Assembly (NCBI RefSeq): GCF_019399895.1
Contig: NC_091865.1
Span: forward strand, 2,733,001-2,797,000
Direction: 5' to 3'
Source: Cardiocondyla obscurior
Taxonomy: Eukaryota > Arthropoda > Insecta > Hymenoptera > Formicidae
DNA length: 64,000 nt
A program made the position numbers and the translations under genes. Below the pieces are notes generated by a model. It ran no database searches. It was not told the DNA's origin and saw only the letters and a list, made by a program, of their open reading frames with translations. Shown in pieces: positions 1-12,996 of this stretch; within the stretch, counting starts at the first letter, position 1, and every line of letters begins with the position of its first letter.

Positions 1-2486
1 CATGGAAAATGGTCACGCGTTGCGAAATCCAAGATCTCTCGGGTCAAGCGAATGGATACGTCCGCGGCAATCGCGGAATTTCCAATCAGCGGGCAACGTA
101 GCCCGCAGTCAGTTTGAAACAGTCGGCGCACAGACAGGCACGCAGAATATTGGATATTCGATCCGTTCGGAATTCAGAATCGGTACGAGGGCCGTTCGCG
201 TTTGTGCGAAAAATGCGCGACGAGCTTGACAAATACACGGCGAAATACGACGACAGATCAGCGGAGTCGCGCGTTAAGTATGAATTTCATTCGGGTTGAT
301 TTATCGCGATTTTAAACGCCTCCTAACGTACCACCGCGCCTCTTCTACTCGCATCGTGCGCATTACAGGCCATGTGACTACTTGTGAATGCAATGAATTT
401 TTACGACCTTCACCTGCACGTTTTTCTTTTTTCTTTCTTTTTTTTTTTTTTTTCCCTTGAAATATTCGCGCGAATGAACAATCGCGTATTGAAAATAAGA
501 CCGACGCGCTTTTTGCACGGCGAAGGAATATTATGAAGTGCAATTTTAAATACGCTATCCACGTGTGTAATTGCTTTCTTTTTGATAACGAGAGTAACCT
601 CGACTTTCATTCTGCTTGACGGCTCACGTGCGTGATGTAAAAAAAAAAAAGAAAGAAAGAAAGAAAAGAAAAGAAAAAAATATTCTGCTTCAACGACAAG
701 TTAATTTACTCATTGCGTGATTTAAATAAATTATTTCGCTTGAACGGTAAATTTGATTTACCCACACGTGACTTACTTAATTCGATACGTTTTGAGAAGA
801 AGTGTAGGATTTTGAAAATTGTACTTTGTATGCACCGTGGCTAATCGCAGTAGCCGAATCGGAGATCATATTTTGCATACTTTACGACGGTTAATAGACA
901 GACGGTCCGGGACCTTTCCGGGACGATGCAAAATGTACGAGAGTAAAAATTGTATTCCACGTGTATTTTACGAATTGAAGTAATTAATTAACGTTCTGTG
1001 AGACGTTTTCGAAAAACAGCAAAACCATTCATCGCTGCAGGCGTAAACGGCCCGTACCCATTCGGTTAAACAAATTAACTTTATGCAAGAAAAACAAAGT
1101 TCATGCCACGACAAATATGCGTTGGGGTCTGTAAATATTCATGGCGCATGAATCGGCAACTTTAAAGCAATATTGCAACCAACCGGCCGGCGTTAAATCC
1201 ACGCGCCTCTCGTATACGCGTTATACAGTCACGTGCGGTATATGAGTTCAGGTTTTTTTTAATTACGAAAGAGAACGTTAATACGAATTGAGTCATTTTG
1301 TACCGAAAAAAAAAAAAAAAAGAAAAATCTTGAACGCATTAAAAAAAATTTTTTTTTATAAATCAACGGCCTAGACAAGAAGTGTTAAAATTGTTTTATT
1401 AAAATACCTAAATGTAAAATATATTAAAAAAATATTAATTGTTTTTCTCTGGCGTAGTCCGTTGACGAGAACTATTCGCCAATAGTAAATGTGTAACCGA
1501 GATCGTTTTCTAATAATTAAAGACATCGCACTTGTGCAAGTGTTTGATATTCAAGAACGTTGTAACAACAATAGATATGTGCGATTCCGCGAAAGCTGTT
1601 TATCGCGCGGTTATGCGCGTAAAATTTCAAATGTGACTATTGCCTTACTAATTCGAAGAATGGGTCTGGATATCTCCACGGCACTCAATCGTATCAACGG
1701 TAAGACCAAGACCGTCTGTCTGTTACTGAAATCTTTAATTTGCTCGGCTTATCGAACGGCCATATAATCCCCGGTCTTACAAATAAATTTCGTTGCGCGC
1801 AACAGTGATTGACTCGCGTCTTTTATTGCCAGATAAAAGAAATTATTATACGATTCGACTTTGGAGCGGTGACGAAGTGAAATCAACGGCTTAAGATATA
1901 TCGGTGTAACAAGACGCGTTAGTTAGTTTTACAAAGTTTCATGTGGTTATCACCGTGCGCGTATTTTTTTTCTTCCTTTTTTTTTTTTTAACTACTCGGC
2001 ATACAACGTGAAACCAAGAAATTCGCCCAAGGCCAGTCGCAGAATGAAAAGTAAAAGACAGATAACGCGGTAGTGCCCCGACGACAGCCGGCGCGCAGCA
2101 CATTGCCAGACGAACGTTTCTCAAATATTAGTCGCAGTCGCGTTTAATTACACGTGCGAGCGAGAAGGAAAAGATGGTACTTCATCGAAACGATTATACG
2201 CGTCAGCTGATCCAGAAGAGACAGTTACGCGGCGCTTGTTATGCAAGTCTCTTATATCAGCGGGTCCCAACTTGTGCGTCAAACGTTTTGCAATTGTGAC
2301 GCTCCGTATCGGCTAATTAGTAGTTTCGCGATAATGGTTAATGAATTATTAACGCAAAAAAAGGAACGACGAGCGACAGAAATCTCGGAAAACGTTTAAT
2401 TTTCCATAGGACGGAAATAAAATCAACTTTAAGTCTATATCAAAATTTATGAGAGAACCGGAGTCGTATTTTACACGAAATTAATT

Positions 2487-2510
2487 AAAAAAAAAAAAAA
2501 AAAAAAAAAA
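2487..2510. repeat. 24-nt poly(A) run
   Basis: Uninterrupted adenines between AT-rich sequence and a CpG-rich block. There is no target-site duplication or adjacent gene body that would mark it as the tail of a retrocopy. Confidence 0.95.
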
Positions 2511-3902
2511 GAAATTAAATAAATGAATAAAATAACCACTTTGTCGCATGCGAGAGGACGCCGGGATGGGTTTGGCAACCGCCGTGCTACGCCAACGCGA
2601 GGTAAAAGAGAAACGCGTACCGCGTTTAACGTAAACGTGCACGAGTCCTCTCACGCGTTCATGTAAACGGCGACTGTTTGCCCGGAACATGATTTGCATC
2701 ATTCACTTAGGCGATGAGTAATGAAGGAGAGAAGCGGGCGATTGCAGCCAGTGATCGCTGCAACGACGCGACGGGCTCCTCTCGCCTTCCTCACGTCGCG
2801 AGCGGCGGAAACCGAGTGTACGCACGTGCGCGAGCGTGTGTGCACCGGCACACACGCAACCCGGCGAAGTGAGTCATCTCCGTTCTTTCGCCGTTGCATC
2901 TCGTCAGCCCGATCGTAATAATAGAACGAAATTGATTCACACCCGAGGAGCGCCGGCGAAGGTGTTTCGATCCTCTCTTCGCGAGCTTGCCATTCGGCGC
3001 GCACTCGCCAACGATGCGTTTCTCACTATTGATCCGCTCACGCACCGCGCGATCGTAGATTTTATAACGCCCGACGGTGCGTGCCGGTTAACAATCGTCT
3101 TAACATCGAGCATTAACGCGGTTAACGTTGTCGTCACGTTTGGATTTTAATAAGCAACAAGATAGTCTCTCCCAATTTCCTGAAAAACTTACGCGTTCTT
3201 TTTCCAATATTTCTAATAATAAAACGGTCCGATAAGAAGATAATTAATTTTAATTGCGCTGAAACGCGCATTGACGTCACGTATGATAATTTATATATTT
3301 ATATATATGATAAAATGGGAAAATTTCAAAGATGAAATTAATAACAATGGAAAAGAAGCAGTTTGATTGTATTTCAATTGCTTCGCGATGCCGCAGGCGA
3401 TTTTTGTTATTACTTAGCAGTAATATGCGATAAAATAAAAATAAAAAACTTTTGGTATGCCCAACGGATCGAGGGAGAAACAGTGCAACGTTGCTTCGCG
3501 TGGCGTTATCTTGCAATAGAAATTGCAGCTACTCGCATTACAGCTGTGAAATCGCGCGTTCAAGAATTTGCTTACCTCAACACGAGTTTCGAGCCGAACA
3601 GCGAGCTGCCATTAAAAAAAAAAAAAAAAAACGGGCATTCTCTAAATGATTTATTTATACCGACTGTTTGCACTTATGTAACAGATGTATCGCGCGATTT
3701 ATTCCGCATAATAATAATAAAAAAAAAAAAGTACAAATAAGAGATACGCGAATAATATTTTAAAATAATTGCGATAATTTATCTGATTTCCATTTCTGAC
3801 TGACTCGGCTCTTTAAATAAGAGCGTGATAAATCTCTCCTTCATCTATATTAATCGTCACATTATCCCATTGACACGCTCTCGCGATTCAGAGTTCACTC
3901 GG

Positions 3903-3922
3903 CGAGCGAGCGAGCGAGCGAG
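3903..3922. repeat. (CGAG)5 tetranucleotide microsatellite
   Basis: Five perfect copies of CGAG, just before the CpG-rich island that starts around 3,930. Confidence 0.9.
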
Positions 3923-4100
3923 TCGGTTCGGAACCGGCTCCGGAGGATTTTCGCGCTCGTCGATTCTCTGGGGAAACGATCCCGGTACACGCGCCGGCTT
4001 AAATTCCGCTCGCCCGGTCGAATTAGTCGCGCCGTTCTCGTTCGTATCGGGGTCTGATTTGAATATCGGCTTATCGCGTCGTTGTCACCGACGATTTCCA

Positions 4101-4700
4101 TTGTAGTTTTCACTCCGGTCTAGGAAGGCGCGCGTCGCCGAGCCGATATCGCCCGCATTGTCGTAGATGTATTCCCGCGCTCTGATAACCGCGGCTTCCC
4201 GACAACGGCGACGACGACGACGGCGGGATAGCGCGAGCCAACGCCGCCTTATCGCCGGCTTTTAGAACTCGGCGACACATGAGCCAACGCTGACGTTGAT
4301 CTACCTTCGTATCTACCTTCGTGCTCGCTCACACTCGCCGACCCTGACCGAGGATACTGCTCTCGCAACCGGCTCGCGAGCCGCTACCGCTCGCGATTTT
4401 TTTTTTTGCAAAGCTCCTTTGTAACTTGAGTTTGCGAGGGGGCGGCGGGTTCCCCTTGCAAATCCGCTTACCTGTCTGCTTACTTTTGCCCGCCGTCGCA
4501 GCGTGTTCCGGCTCGCGTTTATTTGCCGTCGTATAAAATCGCGCCCGGAATTCGGAAGTTGCTCGGCATTCGTCGTCGCAACAATATTGCGCGTCGTCCT
4601 TGGATCTGATTGAACGTCGAATATTTTTGGATTACCGCGTCAAGCGAGATAGACGACGGCTGAGAGCGTATATAAAATTACGCGTGTAATTCTACTTGCG
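4101..4700 (+). promoter_or_regulatory. GC-rich island with TATA box; candidate core promoter
   Basis: A CpG-rich block contains TATAAAA at 4532-4538, followed 36 nt after the TATA start by an initiator-like GCATTC (A at 4568), which is roughly the spacing of a focused insect promoter. No convincing coding start or strong splice donor follows within the island, so what would be transcribed is unclear. An alternative first exon of cnc is possible because cnc is the next plus-strand gene, about 8.4 kb downstream. It could also be a chance TATA in GC-rich DNA. Confidence 0.25.
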
Positions 4701-7700
4701 AGTTCATGACACGCGTAACGATATAGAAAAAAAAAAAAATTACAGTAATGCAATAAATATTAGTATATGTATAACACAACTAAAATATCTTCAAATAAAA
4801 AAAAAAGGTTGATTCTTTTAAATAATAAATGTACAAAAATTTATATTTAAAATATTTAGAGAAATGCTGTATATAAAATAAATGTCAAAGATTGAAGATA
4901 TTTTTAAAAAGTTGTGACATTATTATGCGAGCAATATAAATTATTTACGTTATTCTTTTGTCATAAATGCAAATTTTATATCTATACGGAAAGTTAAATA
5001 CAAAATAGCTCATCATCATATCAAAAAGCATGAAATCATCTCATTCATGTAAACGACCAGAGATTAGGCAGAAGAAAGAATAAAAAAAAAAGAAGAAAAA
5101 AAAAAAAGAAAAACCCCAGCCGATCTACTTAGCGACCCCGCAAACACGAACTTTATCACTGTCGACAATTGCGACGACGTTTCTTTGCACAATATGATAA
5201 CGCGACGCATGCCGCTCTCCGAGTCACGTTCGTGACGAGTGAGTAAAACCGCTAATCCGTCACTTGGCCGTTCGAGTCGCGGACGATTATCGTCTTCAAG
5301 AACGATGCTCCGTCACGCGGAGATGCTTCACTATGCTGCTCTAACAACATTGTTTCATCCTCGCGCGTATACAAATACGTAGCGTGCGCACATGTGCGCG
5401 CCGCGTAATCGAATATTTGACGTAAACTTCTTTCAAATATTGACTCTATCCGTCATAATAAGTGTCGAGCGTAGCTTTATTCCACCGCGTACGTCACGCA
5501 GATGTTCGTTACCGACATATTTCAATCGATTACGTATCGAATAATTTTCGAATCGCTGGAAGTTACCGCTTCGGGCGAGCGAAACCTTCTTTTTTTCCTC
5601 GCATATTTCGTTCGCATGATTTTAAGAAACGCGTACGGGTTACTTATAGGTATGGAATTAGCCAGGAATGTTATTACGTCGCCTGACAATGAATGGATTG
5701 GCATTGTTGACACAGGCGTGTTTAATTATTCGCGTTTACTTGACGTTTATTAATATTTCAGACGATCGGGGTTTTTTTTTTTTTAATTAAGGAAACCGTG
5801 AGGGCAGTTCATCGTTACTACTCTCGTTTTATTGTCCGACGCGCGATCGTTCGCTCACAGAAGTGCGTGGGTTTTTTTTTTTTTTTTTTTTTTTTTTGGT
5901 TTTTCTCCAAATCAGAATCCCGAATAAAAACATCGCCGACATTCGGCTTAACTCAGAAACCGCACGGTTATAAATAGTTTCGTGCACGACCGCGTGTTCC
6001 TTATTATCACTGGTGAGGTTGGCGAACAGATATCGCGTCCATATTTGAAACGCTTAGTCACGCAACCTCGGTGACGTAAAAGGCTCTTTTACTAGCCGTT
6101 CAATTAATTTCTGAAAAATAATCTCCCTCCCAGATGCGCGCTTCGAGAGTCGCGTCGCGTGCGTCGTCGAAGGTAATAAAAACAAATATCCGTGATCTCT
6201 CGAGATTTGAAGTGTTCCGCACGAATTCCGTTTGCTATCCATCACTTCGCGCGAGGATACTTAAGATCTAGATAAATTTTCCGCTCCGCCACGTGAAACC
6301 TGAATATCCTTACGTCACAGTTTACTCGGTAAGGTCGGCAATTTTTGTAAATCGCACTGGAGCAAAAAAACGTGCCTCTCTTCGACAACGAGCAGTTTTT
6401 AGTCTGACAAAGTAAGCAATTTTTTTTCTATTTTTCTTTTGCAAAAAAAAAAAAATAAATAAATAAAAAATAAAAATCGTAGATGCGAGAAATCCCTCGG
6501 ACAGGTCAGTTGAAATTTTTCCCCGTTTGACTAGTACTACCATTCGTTTTCTATAAAGTACGAAGTCAATTTACTCACGCTTGACTTAGGTTTTAAAATG
6601 TTTTATGGGAACGGCGGATAAAATCGGTGTCGCAAACGCGCGCTCGCGCCGCTTTCGGAGTGAAACGCACTCGTGCGTTTACGCGTGTAAACGGCTATTA
6701 CGGGAAAAGTCGCGCACTCAACCGGTCGATTAACGAACGCACGTTCCAATTAATATCCTAATTTCGCATTGCCGAATATCTCGCTCGCCTATGCCGGGGA
6801 TCACCGTAAGGTGACGGTGGCTTTGCGCGTTCCACCCATTCGTCGCGCGCCACGGCGGTACATAATTACACGCGTGCAAGCGAAACAACATCGCGATTTA
6901 CACCCACGACGGACGGTGAAAGTACAAATGACCGCCGCCTGCATACTTATGCAGTTACGTTCTCCCTCGGGGCTCTTACGTACCGCGATTATCGCGCCGA
7001 ACTCTCTCACGTTACATTCGCACGTTACATACTTTAATACTAAATAAAGCGCCGATAGGTATCGGCCGCCGCCGAGACACGGCGCATTCTTTCGCCGCCG
7101 GTTATTGTGCGGCCGCATAATCGAATTGACAAGTACGTCGAAATGAATGCAGTCCCTTTCTTTCCGAGAAAATATTAATACACCCCGCCCCGCGCGCCGC
7201 GACTTTGTATGTTAAAAACTTTGCGAAACGGCATTGCGTCATGTCATTGTGATGTCGCTTCCTAGCTTACGGGATTTACAACCTCGCAGAGACCGTAATT
7301 ACTTTATGCGCCGTACAATAGTACTACATAATAATGTTAATTTATTGACATTTATTCTTGCTGAGCGGTCTAATAATAGCGGCATGATGCACGCAATAAT
7401 TGCAGGCCGACGGGCGAAATATTGAATCGTTCGTTTTTCAATTTATCACGTCTGCACGTTGCTGGAAATACTTGACGCCTCTCTACGAAACGAAGGAACG
7501 CAGTCTTGATTATTAATTTTCGCTATCGCCGCGAAAATAAATCAATTAGAACCCTGAGTCGCATCGCGTAAAACCGTGACGTTGGCGAGTAATGCGGAGT
7601 GTGGATAATCGTCTTTTTAAAAAATCGCCGCGGTAAAATGCAATTTGCATTAAAAATATTTTCCGTAAAAAAGAAAAATTTCAAACTTTTTCCGACTTGA

Positions 7701-8430
7701 AATTCATATAATTCGCACTCATCTGGCATAATAAACGCGGAGGTTAAATGCAGAATTTCACATTTCGTGCGCTTTCCTTTATCTAATTTACATTTTCATA
7801 GTTTTATGATAATAAGGATTTAAATATTTTTCAGAGTATATTCCCGACGGTTTTATGCATTAGAAATCGTGTTTGCTTAGTTTAAATATATAATAAATCC
7901 TGTTTGCTGAATATATAAGTAGCAGTGGAATTTATTAGTCTCAGGGATGATTGTGCGCATTTTAGGTTTGAAATAGATGAATGAATCGAAATAACCACGG
8001 CGCATCGCATCGTATTGGCTGTGTATACACATTACGTTCCATTCGTTTATCGGACGATGCTCGGTGGCCATTTTCGGTGCCAATTCGTTGATAAAAAAAG
8101 AACTTTACATTATTGATTACAGAATCGATTTTTCAGTTTCGAGATACAAAGATTATATTTTTTTTTATCAACCAAATATTGCTTTCCATTTCTTATCACG
8201 TTCAGAATAGAAAGATACACGATACGCTCCGTATACATAAAAATTTAGTTGTTACAGTTAATTACGTAACCCCGCGTAACCCTCCACACAGCAACTTGAA
8301 ACTTTTGCATAGTGGACAAAAAAAATTACGTCACCAATTTAAAAAAGAAAAAAAAAAAAGAAAAGAAAAAAATGATAAAAATATTCAAGAGACCGCGTTA
8401 CGTCAACGCCACTAGTGGAGCGAATAAATA
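4701..8430. other. AT-rich non-coding stretch with homopolymers
   Basis: No recognisable gene. The stretch alternates AT-rich sequence with CpG-rich patches (about 5,150-5,420 and 6,600-7,200). One 83-codon ATG frame at 5502-5753 overlaps open frames on both strands, so I do not call it a gene. A 14-bp perfect palindrome lies at 5386-5399. Confidence 0.55.
5872..5897. repeat. 26-nt poly(T) run
   Basis: Uninterrupted thymines; homopolymers of this size recur throughout the window and are prone to length error in assemblies. Confidence 0.95.
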
Positions 8431-9957
8431 AATTCCCGGGAAATCGGTGAACAGTGACCGGTAGCGGATCGATACCGAACGGCGATGATCGCCGGACCAG
8501 TCTTTCGTCATGCCGAACGTCCTTGACAGTAATCCCGGTTTCGAGCGCGCTAATGATTCACGAAAACCGCGGTCCGCGATATACGCGCGGTGCGCGACGA
8601 AATTATAATACGTATACTATAATTATAGTGCGCAGTCAGCAGCGGTGCTCCCACCGCATGGCCGGGTGCCGTCCAATGCCGCAGTGAAAAGTGACGCTGG
8701 TCGCCAGCCTCTCCGAACGAGTGGTTACGCCCCGTGCTGGGTCAGACTCGCGGATCCGCGACGCGAGCACCTAGTTATGTTTACGCGGCCGACGCGATCG
8801 CCAGGCGTGAATGAGCCGTCGTCGCGTCCGTTCCTCCGGATCAGTCGCCGCGTCGAAAAAGAAGAAGAAAAGAGAGAAAAAAAAAAAGGCCGGCTCGACT
8901 CTTATCTCGACGAACGCCGACGGTCGTGCTCGCCGCGTGCGTTTTCCACGTCGAGTTACGTGACGTTCGCATGCACAAATGCAATAAGCGGGTCCGGTGC
9001 CAACAGCGGTGGGACTTGGTGAGACGGACTCGAAAAGTGATCGCCGACGTGCCTCGCGATACTCTCCCGCGGTCGGGGGGTCGCCTCTTGGATTTTCCGC
9101 TCGTCGAGGACCGCGCGTGAAATCGCGAGAACACCGACCGCAAACCCCACATGCGCGATAACGTTCTATCAACAAACGCTGCGTGACCCGGTGCAGTCCG
9201 CGGAAATTTCAGAGTTTGGACGTGTTATCGCGAAGCGTAATGTTCGATAGTGATGCTATCAGTCGTAGATTCGGCGCTCGTGTTGTCGCATCGTCGTACG
9301 ATCGCGCGTGACGTGAATTAATGCGGAATTCTTTTTCTCTCTTATTTTTTTTTTCTGCGTCTTCGCTATTCGGACCGTGTATGACGTACGTAACAGCGCG
9401 TCGCTGGCTCGTTGTTTTTCCTTCTACGAGATAAGAATCTCGTATCCCGGAGAGCTTCATCTCGCGAGCAATAACGCGACGGCGGGTCCACGCCGGAGGA
9501 AAGTGTAGCGGCGGGTCACGTTTGCGCCGCGAGGATCTCAGGAGTGTTGATTTTGTTAACGGAGCCGCGACGGAGCGTGTTAGCTTCCATTAGCTGGCTA
9601 TAATTAATATGCGCTAGCCCGTGAGGTAGCGCCGAGGTATCTTCGGCGACTATTGTGAAAGAGAGAAAGGAACATCTGGCGTCCGCGGAGGTGCTAAACA
9701 CTTCACCGCGGCGAGCAGACTCCTCCGTCTCTCGCCGCTTCGCAGATCTCGCGAGCTTTGCGAGAAGGCAGCTTGCGCTACGACATTTGGCTTCCTATAA
9801 ATGCTCCTTCAACATTATACGGGAATAAAAATAACGTGAATGTTATTGCTTCGGCGTCATCGGAGAAGACTAAGTTGAGACTCTTCACGAAACCGTCAAG
9901 CTCTCCGATGAGCTTGAATGGCGACGATGGGAGTTATCGTATATATTCCAAGTAGGT
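8431..9957 (+). promoter_or_regulatory. CpG-rich island ending in a splice donor; candidate promoter and non-coding first exon of cnc
   Basis: The island is CpG-rich with stops in all frames over its length, so it is not coding as a whole. It ends with a donor-like sequence, either CCAA|GTAGGT (GT at 9952) or AAGTAG|GTAATT (GT at 9956). The next strong plus-strand acceptor leading into known coding sequence is at 12,994, in front of the first cnc coding exon. A 5'-UTR exon here spliced to 12,995 would give the 414-residue cnc product. The open frame just before the donor (9758-9951) has no upstream ATG and would join the cnc exon out of frame, which favours an untranslated exon. Confidence 0.3.
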
Positions 9958-12900
9958 AATTTCGTTTCACGGCGCATCTCGATCTTTTCGGCGCCTAAGC
10001 TCAAGCCAAAACTTTATTTCTCCCTTTCCCCCATTTTTTTTTCTTTTCTTTTAACGCTACGTCTTTGTAAATCTTCTACAATCGTAAAACACGAAAATAG
10101 TATACGCGACGAGGGGACTTTGAAAGAAGGTGATCATCGGCAATGCGACTTTCGAGGAGCATTTCGCTGGATATTTCCTTACCGCTTATCAGTACCGCGA
10201 ATATAATGTTCACTCCACATACGTTCAGTAAAAATAAAAATGTGAAACTTGCAGCGTCACTTGAATTTCCATTCCGCGCCGCATGTTTATCGACCCTGAC
10301 TCGCGCGACCAGGAAATCAGAAAAATGCGGATAGCGTCTCTCAATCGGTGCCTTATGAAAAAGATAGCACATGATCTACATATGTATTTACATTGGACGA
10401 TCATACGATCTGCGTCATCGGTGCGATATGCCGACCTATATGACAAATCGGCTGGCTCGCGCGCACCGATAATGAAATCATCCCGGGAGAATAATTAAAT
10501 TAGAATGAGGGTCTAATGAGTATAGGCGAATAAAAACAAGCGTTACGTAACGCGGCATCGAGTCAAATATGCGGCTGATCTTTGAGAAGTGAGGCTCGAC
10601 GACGTGATAACAGTATCGTCTGTGTCATGCTGAGTCACGATAATTCGACTGATACACATAACGTTCCCGCTAGTTATAAATTGAATAACACGCGGGACAT
10701 TATTTTATAATTTATGATATAATGCAGCGAAGCTGTGAAACGCGTAAACATTAGAATAAACTATTTTTTTTAATAAGTAGAGATATTTTTTTTCTTTTAA
10801 AAGCGCCTTTCGCGTGATAAACGTAATACGGTTGTAAAATATATAAATCACGTTAATAGTCGTGATACTATTAATATTAAAATTTTATAAACTTAAACAT
10901 GAATAATTAAACGAAATTGAAAAGAAGAAAGACTGATAAAAATTCACAATATTACGCACAAATATAATTCTAGGAAGTTCGTTCTTATCACTTTATTTAC
11001 AAAAGACGGAAATAAGGGTCATATCTTTTGCTAAAATCTATAACGTTTAAAGACACGATAACAACGATCTATCGAATGTAATATTTGATAATCAATGACA
11101 TATAGCATTTTATAAAGACATAGTGCTTCATAATTATTTCATTGGACCGAATAGACCCGCATTCGTCTTAATTTTCTCTAAAGTAACTCATTAAAAAAAT
11201 AAAAAAAAAAATAAAAAATAAATAAAATTTAAAAAAGACGTCTTAATATTTTTTTTTTTTACATATTATAATACTTTATCGTGCAAGCATCGCGAAGAAG
11301 CAAAATATATAAAAATATATAGCGTATTTTCTTCCTCGAAACTGGTTGATAATAACGACTTAAACTTGGAGCTAGTCACGTACGGTTCGATGGTACTTGG
11401 TCACGCTGACTGCTTCTGAGAACGTTATATGAGGCACATTGTAAATCTAGCCATATTTTGTGTCGTTGTAAAAAGACGCACGTGTACTAATACGGAAATA
11501 AAGATTTTCTCACATGATCTCACCCGTGTTACAAGTCGTATAAAATCACGGACTGTTAACGTAAACAAACCGCAAAGTGCAAAATAATATATATTAATGT
11601 TGTAGAAAAAAAAAAAAGATTTTATTCCCGATATTAATCAATGATGATTATGGAAGAGTTTTAATTCATTCATAATCATATTGCGAACGATAACAATGGC
11701 CCGTATGGAATTAAATTAAATTCAGTTAAGTTAAAGTTCAGCTTGTTTACGAAGGAAATAGCTATTCGCGAATATAATTATCATTTTGCTTCATAAAAAA
11801 AACATAAAAAAAGAAAAACAATAGTTCTTTATTGTAAATGTGACTTAGTTTATTAAAAAATTAAAATTTGCTAATAAATACAGATATTTATAACGATGTT
11901 CGAAAAATTGATAGTTTTTAATTGAGACTTTTAAACGCTTTTTAACCAATTCTCTAATAGTTTATAAAAATAATCCTGCATAAAACTGATAGAACGGTCA
12001 TTATACATCTATCAGTCGATACGTACGAAAAAGAAGATAAAACTTTATCAATATAGTGAAACAGATCAACCGGTTTATTTCAAAACAATCGTTCATAGGT
12101 CAGTTAAGAGTTTTGCAACAATTTTATTTCTTGCAACTAGTGCAATATTGTTTGCAACAATGATAATCTACTGATAACGGGATTAATGTGCCAATGTACC
12201 TCCACCTTTATATTTGCACGCTTTTTTTTTTCTTGCCAGCTTTATCTCACAATCGGCGTGGACTTTAAATCTATTATTAATAAGCATGTTTGATCAATGA
12301 TATATTTTTGATTATTTTTAATCGTCAAACATTTTTAAGGCACATAAAATCTATTAACGTTTATTAGTAATAAATTTCTATTTAATAAATTAATAAAATT
12401 GGTATAAATTACATAAAATTTTTTTTTTTTTAGGTCAATAGTAAAGATCTGTTGACTGAAAAAAACTTTACGTTTTTTTTTTTTTTTGTTTTTTCTTCTT
12501 CTTCTTACGTTAAATGAAGAGTACAGTGTAGACTTGAGCATAAATAGTCGTTCGTGCAAAAACCGGTTGTAGCAAATGTCATGTTTGCGAAGAAGTGTTT
12601 GCTATCGAAAGGCCCGAATACCGACGTATCAGAAATTGCATTCGTTCGTCTGTAAAATGCTTTTCGCAGTCACTTTAAACTTGACGCAAACACGGTGTTT
12701 GCGAGAGAGAATGTAACTACCGTTCCCGAAGAATTTTCACATGACATGTAGACAATGGCCTACTTCGATATGCATACTATTTTAGAGACAATGCTATGAG
12801 ATAAGAAGTGATTAGATCAGGTAAATGAGCCTGAAGAGTTTCATCGCAATTCGTTGATTGCGACGAATGTAAACAATGTTACCGCGATATTACGAAACGT

Positions 12901-12994
12901 AATTTTATTCGTTCCTATTATTTAACCGTGTTCGATCGTAGATTTATTTGACCGAAGAATTTCCTAATTTCATTATAATTCTATTCTGTTGCAG
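9958..12994. other. AT-rich stretch upstream of cnc, probable 5' intron
   Basis: No coding exon seen. AT-rich, with several 10-12 nt T or A runs (11,251-11,260; 12,421-12,431; 12,474-12,487). It ends in TTGCAG (acceptor AG at 12,993-12,994), so its right end is intronic for any transcript using the exon at 12,995. It carries the Maf/CNC-type site at 10,628-10,637 and a forkhead-like GTAAACAA at about 11,561. Confidence 0.6.
10628..10637 (+). promoter_or_regulatory. Perfect Maf/CNC (antioxidant response element type) site
   Basis: TGCTGAGTCA on the plus strand; the opposite strand reads GTGACTCAGCA, matching the RTGACnnnGCR core recognised by CNC-bZIP/small-Maf heterodimers. It lies 2.36 kb before the first visible coding exon of cnc, which encodes such a factor, so autoregulation is a natural reading. 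The match is seen in sequence; binding is inferred. Confidence 0.5.
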
Positions 12995-12996
12995 GC

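Larger units (their letters stand above)
1..4100. other. Non-coding stretch at left edge, probably upstream or 5' intronic DNA of cnc
   Basis: I see no exon here. Open frames are short, overlap on both strands and mostly lack ATG starts, as expected where stop codons are sparse. The stretch holds A/T homopolymers (for example 421-455, 1305-1322, 2487-2510), a CpG-rich part at about 2,540-3,130, and isolated AP-1-like TGAGTCA words at 1289-1295 and 2870-2876. TGACTCGGC at 3801-3809 matches the TGACnnnGC core of an antioxidant response element but lacks the preferred purine before it. Relation to cnc is inferred from position only. Confidence 0.6.

Noticed and set aside
2836..3150. 104-codon plus-strand frame near the left edge
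   Set aside because: GTG start and at least three other frames open in the same CpG-rich patch.
9758..9951. 65-codon frame before the 9,951 donor as an N-terminal cnc coding exon
   Set aside because: It has no ATG near its start and splicing to 12,995 would put the cnc exon out of frame.
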